Of a stretch of DNA of 5,060 bases, positions 1 through 5,060 are shown one piece after another. The notes beneath the pieces are model-generated. The model ran no database searches. It worked only from the letters and a program-made list of their open reading frames with translations, and was not told where the DNA came from. The position numbers and the translations under genes were made by a program. Each line of letters begins with the position of its first letter. Positions within the stretch are counted from its first letter, which is position 1. The stretch lies in contig JAITOI010000062.1 of assembly GCA_031289995.1 (NCBI GenBank), forward strand, positions 1 to 5,060. The letters run 5' to 3'. Source of the DNA: Prevotellaceae bacterium. GTDB lineage: Bacteria > Bacteroidota > Bacteroidia > Bacteroidales > UBA932.

Positions 1-627
1 ATACACGCCGCCGCCCTTGCCTCGCCCTGCGCCGCAGTCTGCAATGGCCGAGAGGTAGACGCTTGCCTGAGGTGCGGCATATATGGCACCACCGTTAACG
101 TCGGCGTAGCAGTGGGCAATGTTGCAGCCGTCCATCAGCAGCAGCGAGCCGGCCTTGGCGCTCATGGCCACCGCACCGCCAATGCTGTCGGCGCGGCATC
201 CGTCGATGTTCAGGTTGTGCAGGCGCAGCGTGTCGAGCGCATCGGGCACGCTGTACTCCACGCCTCCGCCCACGCGCCAGCTGGCGTAGGGCTGCGTGGT
301 AGCGCTGTTGGGGCCTTGCAATCGCAGGTTGCGGATGGTGGTGTGCAGCGTGTCGGCAATGGCGATGTGCCGCGCGTCAACGTCCGCACCCTCGGCGTAG
401 CGTAGCGTTACGCTGCCCGCGCCCTCAATCAGGAGGTGGTATGGATGGGCGGCAACGTTGGCCGGAAATTCGAGGAACGGGTCAGCCACCTGCTGGTATT
501 CGCCTGCGGCAATGCGGAACGTTACATCGCCCGCCAAGCCGCCGTAGGTAATGGCTTCCTGCGCGTCGGCAAAGCTGGCAAAGTTGGTGGTGTCGGTGGT
601 TGCGAAGCCAATGGTGTAGTCGCCTTT
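1..627 (-). other. PMP-like right-handed beta-helix region (residues 978 onward, incomplete)
   Basis: The region begins with YTIGFATTDTTNFASFADA and then DVTFRIAAGEY, which resembles the usual start of beta-helix regions in Bacteroidota surface proteins (family knowledge from memory, not searched). From residue 1097 a G-G-(A/G)-(V/I) motif recurs at 1097, 1127, 1156 and 1182, that is every 26-30 residues. At the last three sites a cysteine (C1121, C1150, C1175) stands 6-7 residues before the motif, in the layout of the polymorphic outer membrane protein (PMP) repeat, which has a GGAI-type motif. The repeats run off the window edge, so their number and the sorting domain cannot be seen. Confidence 0.72.
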
Positions 628-3558
628 TAGCGGCGCAGGCGGCGCTTTAATCACCGCCTGCACTACAATCGAAGGAGACTTGAGCGCTTCGAAGGACACA
701 AAAAATAGCGTATCGCCAATGCCTATCGAGCTTGCAGCTGTCAGCGTGAAGCCCCTGTTACCCGCGGGCGCGGGGCGAATGGCCGTTACGCGCACCATGG
801 CGCTGCCCTTGTACACGCCAATGCTGTCGGCGCGGTTGAGGATGTTGACCTCGCCCACGTAGCTGGTTTTGGAGTTGAGGAAGAGGCGGTCTATCACCGG
901 CGTGGCGCTCTGCCAGCCCAAGTAGGGCAAGGTTTTTCGGTCGCGAATAGCCCAAGTGTCGGCGAAGTCCCAGCTGTAAGTTTCCTGCTTTTTTAGGTCG
1001 GGCAGCGACTTGTTCAGCCCTTGAAAATTGTCGGCCGTGCCCGATGTTGCGCTACCGTTTATTTTGAGGCTGTCGAGGGCAAGGCCGTTGACAATAATGG
1101 TGGTGGTGTCGACCGCTGCGTCGCCCACTAACCGCTGAAATTTGCCCGCCGGCATTGCGCTCGCCGAGCCAATCCAATCCTGAGCTGCAAGCGAATTGCT
1201 GATGTGCACTGCGCCTGCAGTGTGCCCCACAAGGCCGCCCACAAAGCTCACCGACGTGGAGGTGTCGGCAAGCACGCTCCCTACTGCGTAGCAGTCGAGG
1301 ATGGAGATGATGGAGGTGTTGGCGTTGGCGCGGCCAACAATGCCGCCCAGCTCGCAGAGGCCTTCGGGCTGCGTGCTGCGCACGGTGGCGTGGTTGTAGC
1401 TGTTGGTGAGCTGTAGCGTGGCAGGATCAAAGATTTGGGCGTGGCCGATAAGCCCGCCCGTGTAGTCTCCGCAGCCTGTTACGTTGCCAAAATTGCTGCA
1501 CGAAACCACAGCCACATTCACGTCGCCGTTCGTGAAGCCAACCAGCCCGCCGGTGTAGCCGTACTTGTCGTTAGTCCTCGCAACCGTAGCGCTGTTGCTG
1601 CATCCGCGAATGGTGATGGCTTCGGCATTTTCGGCACTGCTGCCGCAAACATATCCCGCCAGAGCGCCCACGCACACGGTTTTGCCCACCCCCGGCGTGC
1701 TGCACTTAATGCTGCCGCCCACGAGGTAGAGGCTATCGACGTAGGCATCGTTGGCCAGCGCACCAAACAAGCCCACGTAGGCCAGCGTGGACGTGCTGAT
1801 GCGAATGTTGTTGAGGCGATGCCCGCCGCCGTGCAGCTTGCCGCGAAAGGCGAGCGTCAGGTCGGTGCCGCTGTTGTCGGATGTTCCGATGGGAATCCAA
1901 TCATCGCTGCCGAGGTCTATGTCGGCCATGATGCGGTAGTGGATGGCGGAGTCGAGCCTGCCGATGTGCGAGGGTTGCCTAAGATTTTCGAGGTCGGAGC
2001 GCGTCCAAATTTGGTAGGGGTTTTCGGCGGTACCCGCGCCCTTAGCCTCGTGCGCCACGCCCCAGGTGCAGTACGATGGCAGCTTGCCCGATTCGTACAC
2101 GGTAACAAAAATGGTGTCGCCGCTGTTCACGCCAGTCAGCTCCACGGCAATGTTGCCTGCGGGCGCATTCGGCAAGGCTCCCACGCGCTGCCGGGCAAGG
2201 CCTTTGCGGGCCACCACGCTGTCCGCAGTGCGGGCAATGTTGACGGTGAGCTCGCGGTAGAGCACGTCGTTGATGAAGGCCGGAGCGCTCTGCTGCGCAA
2301 AGTAGGGAAAGCTTTTGTCGTCGCGAATAGCCCACAGCGTGGCGAAATCCCAGCTCAAGGGTGCGCTGCTATACGTTGCCTGTGCGCTCAGCTCGGCGAG
2401 GGTTTTGCTTTCGCCCTGCGGCAGGTGCAGGCCGATGGCGCTGGAGTCGGCCAGCGCCTCGTCGAGCTTCATGTCGGCATAGCCAAAATTGTTTACCAGC
2501 ACGCGGTTTGCGGACGAGCCGAGCTGCTGGCTAATGCGGGCCACATCGTCGCCACCAACGCGGATGGAGGTTTGCGCCGCCACCGATTGGGCAATGCTAA
2601 CCGGGCCGTCGTAGGCCGACATGTTGGGCTTACCCACAATGCCCACCAGACCGCCTATGCTGGCTGCAGGGTTGCTCACGTGGGGCGCAATGCTGCCCGC
2701 CGCGTAGCAACGGTCGATGGCGATGGCGCTCACCGTCGAGGCAATGCCCACCAAGCCTCCCACAGGGGTTGTGCCGCCGTTGCCCACGTAGCGCAGCTCG
2801 GCCACAGCGTAGCACTCGGAAATGTTGATGGCCGTGTTGGACGTTTCGCACTCTGCGGCGCCAATCAGCCCGCCAAGGTTGGCGCTGCCGATAACCGTGC
2901 CGCTGTAGCTGCACTGCGCAACGGTGATGGTGGCACGGGCGCTGCTGGTAGCATTAGCGTACACCTCGCCCAGCAGCCCGCCGGTGAGGATAGACGAGCT
3001 GCTTACCTTCACCGGAGTGTTGATAACGCCTGTGGCGCTGCACTTGCGAATGGTAATGCTATCCGTTTGCGTACCCTCGCAGAGGGCCTGCATGTCGCCC
3101 ACCAGCAGGCCTACATAGCTTAGGGTGTCGTTGTCTGCAGCCTCCACGTAGGCATCCACCACGTGCAGGTTGTGGAGGTAGGCGCCTTCGCGCAAGCTGG
3201 CAAACAGCCCCAGCGCGGTGTACGAGTTGCTGCGGCCGTCGATGTGCATATTTTTGATGGCGTGCCCCTCGCCGTGCAGCTTGCCCATGAAGCAGGAGTC
3301 GGCCTCCCAGCTATTGTCGCGGCCGCCAATGGGTGTCCACAGCGCGGCGCCGAGGTCGATGTCGGCAGTAAGCTGAAAGTGCAGGCCCTTGCCGGCTGCG
3401 CCAAGGCACTGCGACAGCTGAGCTAAGTCGGTGCGGTTGCTGATGAGGAAGGGGTCGGACTCCGAACCTGTGCCGCCGCTAAACGTGGGCAAGGCTACAG
3501 CCCGCGTCAGCATTAGCAGCAGCGCCGTGCACAACAAAATAAAGGGTTTATATCGCAT
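1..3558 (-). CDS. Large exported GLUG-repeat / beta-helix surface protein (3'-truncated by window edge)
   Basis: One open frame of 1186 codons runs from ATG at 3558 to the window edge with no stop, so the C-terminus is missing. Order of parts: signal peptide (residues 1-22); module 1 (about 24-490) and module 2 (about 491-970), each with an N-terminal G-x-G-T/S-x-x-x-P-Y/F-x-I segment, an ADIDLG strand, a GKLHGxGH motif, five GLUG repeats, a WxIRDxKxxPY segment and a beta-rich end domain; then a PMP-like beta-helix from about 978. GLUG and PMP repeats are known from bacterial surface and secreted proteins, so a cell-surface adhesin-like or structural role is inferred; no catalytic motif was seen. 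ATG 3558 is chosen because it begins an ideal signal peptide and an in-frame TAA lies four codons upstream. The next in-frame ATG (residue 16) would destroy the signal. A type IX sorting domain may follow outside the window. The reading frame is certain; the exact function is unknown. Confidence 0.93.
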   Translation of the reverse strand, partial: MRYKPFILLCTALLLMLTRAVALPTFSGGTGSESDPFLISNRTDLAQLSQCLGAAGKGLHFQLTADIDLGAALWTPIGGRDNSWEADSCFMGKLHGEGHAIKNMHIDGRSNSYTALGLFASLREGAYLHNLHVVDAYVEAADNDTLSYVGLLVGDMQALCEGTQTDSITIRKCSATGVINTPVKVSSSSILTGGLLGEVYANATSSARATITVAQCSYSGTVIGSANLGGLIGAAECETSNTAINISECYAVAELRYVGNGGTTPVGGLVGIASTVSAIAIDRCYAAGSIAPHVSNPAASIGGLVGIVGKPNMSAYDGPVSIAQSVAAQTSIRVGGDDVARISQQLGSSANRVLVNNFGYADMKLDEALADSSAIGLHLPQGESKTLAELSAQATYSSAPLSWDFATLWAIRDDKSFPYFAQQSAPAFINDVLYRELTVNIARTADSVVARKGLARQRVGALPNAPAGNIAVELTGVNSGDTIFVTVYESGKLPSYCTWGVAHEAKGAGTAENPYQIWTRSDLENLRQPSHIGRLDSAIHYRIMADIDLGSDDWIPIGTSDNSGTDLTLAFRGKLHGGGHRLNNIRISTSTLAYVGLFGALANDAYVDSLYLVGGSIKCSTPGVGKTVCVGALAGYVCGSSAENAEAITIRGCSNSATVARTNDKYGYTGGLVGFTNGDVNVAVVSCSNFGNVTGCGDYTGGLIGHAQIFDPATLQLTNSYNHATVRSTQPEGLCELGGIVGRANANTSIISILDCYAVGSVLADTSTSVSFVGGLVGHTAGAVHISNSLAAQDWIGSASAMPAGKFQRLVGDAAVDTTTIIVNGLALDSLKINGSATSGTADNFQGLNKSLPDLKKQETYSWDFADTWAIRDRKTLPYLGWQSATPVIDRLFLNSKTSYVGEVNILNRADSIGVYKGSAMVRVTAIRPAPAGNRGFTLTAASSIGIGDTLFFVSFEALKSPSIVVQAVIKAPPAPLKGDYTIGFATTDTTNFASFADAQEAITYGGLAGDVTFRIAAGEYQQVADPFLEFPANVAAHPYHLLIEGAGSVTLRYAEGADVDARHIAIADTLHTTIRNLRLQGPNSATTQPYASWRVGGGVEYSVPDALDTLRLHNLNIDGCRADSIGGAVAMSAKAGSLLLMDGCNIAHCYADVNGGAIYAAPQASVYLSAIADCGAGRGKGGGVY
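649..2088 (-). repeat. GLUG module 2 (residues about 491-970)
   Basis: Second copy, colinear with module 1. It opens with GTAENPYQIW (residues 509-518), then ADIDLG (545-550), GKLHGGGH (573-580) and YVGLFG (594-599). Its GLUG repeats lie at residues 631 (degenerate GALAG), 670 (GGLVG), 701 (GGLIG), 738 (GGIVG) and 774 (GGLVG). The accompanying strands carry C653, C687, S720, C756 and S789. It closes with YSWDFADTWAIRD (861-873) and a beta-rich region with PAPAGN (929-934). The offset to module 1 falls from about 480 residues at the front to 460 at the WxIRD segment, so the copies differ by several small indels. Confidence 0.85.
901..976 (-). repeat. Direct DNA repeat, copy B (end of module 2)
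   Basis: Partner of 2281-2356, in the same orientation and reading frame. It encodes the corresponding WAIRDRKTLPY segment of module 2. The shared 14-base core is at 941-954. Confidence 0.7.
2089..3489 (-). repeat. GLUG module 1 (residues about 24-490)
   Basis: First copy of an internal protein duplication. It opens with GSESDPFLIS, then ADIDLG (residues 65-70) and GKLHGEGH (92-99). Five GLUG repeats follow at residues 150 (degenerate GLLVG), 193 (GGLLG), 229 (GGLIG), 267 (GGLVG) and 302 (GGLVG), spaced 35-43 residues. Each repeat is accompanied by a strand of the form (I/V)xIxx(C/S), with C173, C216, C249, C284 and S325. The module closes with WDFATLWAIRD (403-413) and a region of about 75 residues that includes the motif NAPAGN, which resembles a beta-sandwich linker. 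The GLUG motif is a known repeat family; the solenoid fold is inferred. Confidence 0.85.
2281..2356 (-). repeat. Direct DNA repeat, copy A (end of module 1)
   Basis: It matches 901-976 in direct orientation at an offset of exactly 1380 bases (460 codons), with about three quarters of bases identical by eye, including an exact 14-base core starting at 2321 and 941 (tcgcgaatagccca). It encodes the WxIRDxKxxPY segment that ends each GLUG module. It is the best-conserved DNA trace of the duplication that I noticed. Confidence 0.7.
3493..3558 (-). other. Sec signal peptide of the GLUG-repeat protein
   Basis: Residues 1-22 have a short basic start (MRYK), a hydrophobic core of about 13 residues (FILLCTALLLMLT) and a small-residue A-V-A cleavage motif, giving likely cleavage between residues 22 and 23. 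This is a signal peptidase I type. The only cysteine (residue 10) lies inside the hydrophobic core and lacks a lipobox context, so a lipoprotein is unlikely. The protein is therefore expected to cross the inner membrane. Confidence 0.85.
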
Positions 3559-3576
3559 ATCTTTTCTGTGTTATTT
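3559..3576 (-). promoter_or_regulatory. A-rich translation start region without Shine-Dalgarno
   Basis: The 18 bases before ATG 3558 read AAATAACACAGAAAAGAT on the minus strand: strongly A-rich, with no GGAGG-like element. This fits the Shine-Dalgarno-poor, A-rich start regions known in Bacteroidota. The in-frame TAA inside it excludes an upstream start and supports ATG 3558. Confidence 0.5.
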
Positions 3577-3581
3577 CGCGC

Positions 3582-3595
3582 GTCCGTCTCCGGAC
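3582..3595 (-). promoter_or_regulatory. Perfect stem-loop in the predicted 5' leader
   Basis: On the minus strand GTCCG-GAGA-CGGAC forms a 5-bp stem closed by a GNRA-type tetraloop. A second pair of GCGCG blocks (3606-3602 and 3581-3577) flanks it across a T6 run and could extend the stem if transcription began further upstream. No T-run follows the stem, so it is not an intrinsic terminator. It would sit within the first 20-25 bases of the mRNA from the predicted promoter, where it could protect the 5' end. This role is inferred. Confidence 0.4.
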
Positions 3596-3605
3596 AAAAA
3601 ACGCG

Positions 3606-3638
3606 CAAAGATAGTATTTTTTTGCGTTGCTTCAGCAA
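3606..3638 (-). promoter_or_regulatory. Bacteroidota-type promoter for the surface-protein gene
   Basis: On the minus strand TATCTTTG (3613-3606) matches the TAnnTTTG -7 consensus of Bacteroidota exactly. A TTG (3638-3636) stands 22 bases upstream as a possible -33 box. Transcription would begin a few bases past 3606, giving a leader of about 40-45 bases before ATG 3558. The site lies just after the stop of the TPR-like gene, so the surface protein probably has its own promoter, possibly besides read-through. The -7 match is seen; activity is inferred. Confidence 0.6.
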
Positions 3639-3645
3639 TAGCAGC

Positions 3646-5060
3646 TCAAATTTTCGGCGGCAGCATGTTCCGCTTCTCAAATTTTTGCCGAATAATCTCC
3701 TGCACCGCCACATTTTTCATCTTGCTTTCGAGCCAGGAGGTGAGGTCGAGGTAGAGGAACGGGCGCTTTTCGTAGGGCATAATTTCGTACTGCAACAGCG
3801 TTTCGTGCAGGCCGCGAAACAGCTCGCTGATGCGCTGCCGGTTGATGGCGCCATCGAGCTTGCGCAGGAAGTTGAGGATGGCGCGCTGCACCAAATTCAG
3901 GTCGTTCATCTTCACCAAAAAGCGGTAGGTGGACTTAATTTGGTACTCCATCAGCAGCGTGTCGTCCATCTCGTAGGCGGCCAGCAGCCTCAGGATGCGG
4001 GCAAAGCATTGCAGGTCGGAGCGCACGTCCTCGTCGCGCGTGTCGATAATTTTGTTGAGGAACGAGGTGGACTTTTTCATGTCGCCGCAGCCGAAGTAGA
4101 GGCTCGCAATTTTGTAGTAAAAAACGAGGATGTGGTGCTGGTCAATTTTGTGCTTGTGCAGCTCGATGAAGGCCAGCAGCTCCGGCACCAGGTCGAGGCC
4201 GTCGGAGAACGTGCCGTCCATGAAGTGGATGTTCATGCAGCTGGCGTAGTAGAACGAGTAGGCCAATATTTCGGCGTTCTGGTTGTGGATATTTTCGCGG
4301 TTGTCGATCTCGCTCCGCAGGGCGCCGAGCACCTCGCTGAACCGCGTGTAGTGGCGCAAAAAAAACAGGCTCTCGAGGAGGTAGTTGTACGACTTGAAGT
4401 AGAGGCTGGGCAAGCTCTGCTTGAGGATGGGCGCGTGGCCAAACAGGTCGATGTTGCGCTGCGTGTGGCGGTAGCAGGCCACAAAATCTTGCAGGATGTA
4501 GTTGTACCAGTAGTTCGACAAGTTCATGTACAGCTGCTCGTAGATGCTCTGCTTTTGCGGGTTGAACTTGGGGCGATTTTTGGCAAAAAAATCTTCCACA
4601 AACACAATGTCGTTGCGGTTGCGCACGTGTCCCCGCTTGAGGTAGAGCGCGTAGAGCTGGATGGAGAGGTTGGAAAATTCGTTGGTCTTTTGCACGATGC
4701 TGCACAGGCCGTCCACCTCGTTGGTCAGGTCGTTGGCGCGGGTGGTCGAGCTGCGCGTGATGAACTGCGATTCGATGAGCTTCTCGAACTCCACAATCTC
4801 GAGCGCGATGGTGGTTTGCTGCCGCTCCACGGCCAGCCGCTTGGCGCGGTCGAGCAGCTTGAGGCTTTGCCGGTACATGCCCTTCGAGTAGAGGATGCGG
4901 GCAAAGTCGAGCTGCTCGTGCAGCTGCACGTCGTCGTAGCTCTCCACGCCGCTCTGCCGGAGGCTCGTGAGCAGCTGGCGGTAGAGGTACATCTTCACGT
5001 TGGCCAGCTGTGCCTTGGGCACGCCGCTCCGCTTGAGGATGCGCCCCTCGTCGTACTCCT
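3646..5060 (-). CDS. TPR-like alpha-helical protein, conserved type in Bacteroidota (5'-truncated by window edge)
   Basis: An open frame enters from beyond 5060 and ends at TGA 3648-3646, giving 470 full visible codons. The real start lies outside the window: a GTG at 5022 is in frame, but the coding signal continues upstream as EYDEGRILKRSG and that GTG is an ordinary valine. The protein is helical, hydrophilic and rich in Leu, Tyr, Phe, Lys and Arg, with no signal peptide or membrane span visible. Two stretches fit a tetratricopeptide-type helix pair: visible residues 46-82 (LDFARILYSKGMYRQSLKLL) and 310-342 (FYYKIASLYFGCGDMKKS). The C-terminus PYEKRPFLYLDLTSWLESK looks like a conserved tail I associate with an uncharacterised Bacteroidota family; this is recollection, not a search. 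A cytoplasmic scaffold or protein-binding role is a guess. No catalytic motif was found. It is co-directional with the surface-protein gene, 87 bases upstream. Confidence 0.88.
   Translation of the reverse strand, partial: EYDEGRILKRSGVPKAQLANVKMYLYRQLLTSLRQSGVESYDDVQLHEQLDFARILYSKGMYRQSLKLLDRAKRLAVERQQTTIALEIVEFEKLIESQFITRSSTTRANDLTNEVDGLCSIVQKTNEFSNLSIQLYALYLKRGHVRNRNDIVFVEDFFAKNRPKFNPQKQSIYEQLYMNLSNYWYNYILQDFVACYRHTQRNIDLFGHAPILKQSLPSLYFKSYNYLLESLFFLRHYTRFSEVLGALRSEIDNRENIHNQNAEILAYSFYYASCMNIHFMDGTFSDGLDLVPELLAFIELHKHKIDQHHILVFYYKIASLYFGCGDMKKSTSFLNKIIDTRDEDVRSDLQCFARILRLLAAYEMDDTLLMEYQIKSTYRFLVKMNDLNLVQRAILNFLRKLDGAINRQRISELFRGLHETLLQYEIMPYEKRPFLYLDLTSWLESKMKNVAVQEIIRQKFEKRNMLPPKI

Noticed and set aside
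112..405. 97-codon plus-strand open frame, and similar short plus-strand frames at 436-630 and 1204-1416
   Set aside because: They are antisense to the beta-helix and GLUG coding sequence, have low-complexity Ala/Val/Gly composition and no start context.
1435..3123. 562-codon plus-strand open frame as a gene
   Set aside because: It is rich in Ala, Val, Gly and His with no domain, has codon boundaries shared with the real minus-strand gene, and is bounded exactly by two CTA leucine codons of that gene. The minus frame has a signal peptide, promoter and recognisable repeats.
3529..3531. Cysteine at residue 10 of the signal peptide as a lipoprotein attachment site
   Set aside because: It lies inside the hydrophobic core, too close to the N-terminus, without a lipobox. 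An A-V-A signal peptidase I site follows.
3627..3638. TTGC-TGAA-GCAA hairpin after the TPR-like gene as a terminator
   Set aside because: The stem has only 4 bp, and on the transcribed strand it is followed by an A-run rather than a T-run. It overlaps the probable -33 box.
3431..3754. 107-codon plus-strand and 66-codon minus-strand (3513-3713) frames across the intergenic gap
   Set aside because: Both overlap the ends of two well-supported genes and the promoter, and neither encodes anything recognisable.
4142..4705. 187-codon minus-strand frame inside the TPR-like gene
   Set aside because: It is an out-of-frame overlap rich in Arg, Pro, His and Gln, as expected of a shifted reading of a GC-rich gene. 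The 458-codon frame is clearly the coding one.
5020..5022. GTG as start of the TPR-like gene
   Set aside because: The frame stays open upstream to the window edge and encodes a plausible EYDEGRILKRSG segment, with no A-rich start region before the GTG. The real start is outside the window.

Overview
The window is almost fully coding on the minus strand. It looks like a GC-rich member of the Bacteroidota. The reasons are a TAnnTTTG-type promoter with an upstream TTG box, an A-rich leader without a Shine-Dalgarno sequence, a large exported GLUG-repeat protein joined to a beta-helix, and an alpha-helical TPR-like protein of a type I associate with this phylum. No taxon below phylum can be named from the sequence. 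No tRNA, rRNA, CRISPR array, insertion sequence or phage gene was seen.

Layout, in the direction of transcription (high to low coordinates). From 5060 to 3646 runs the 3' part of a cytoplasmic, TPR-like helical protein; its start lies beyond the window edge. An 87-base gap (3645-3559) holds a likely promoter, a short 5' leader with a perfect small hairpin, and an A-rich translation start region. From 3558 to the window edge at 1 runs one uninterrupted frame of 1186 codons, whose C-terminus is missing. It encodes a signal peptide, two homologous modules of about 460-480 residues that each carry five GLUG repeats and end in a beta-rich linker domain, and then the start of a PMP-like right-handed beta-helix. 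This huge gene is easy to miss, because it has no stop codon in the window and its antisense strand carries a 562-codon open frame that is only a by-product of codon choice.

The two genes are co-directional, but the promoter in the gap suggests the surface protein can be transcribed on its own. Nothing ties their functions together. The exported protein is best read as a cell-surface or secreted repeat protein (adhesin-like); its sorting signal, possibly a type IX secretion C-terminal domain, would lie outside the window. I found no convincing undescribed system. The points worth a second look are the in-register duplication of the five-repeat GLUG module, the regular Cys/Ser ladder along both solenoids, the GLUG to PMP-type transition, and the compact promoter/hairpin leader.
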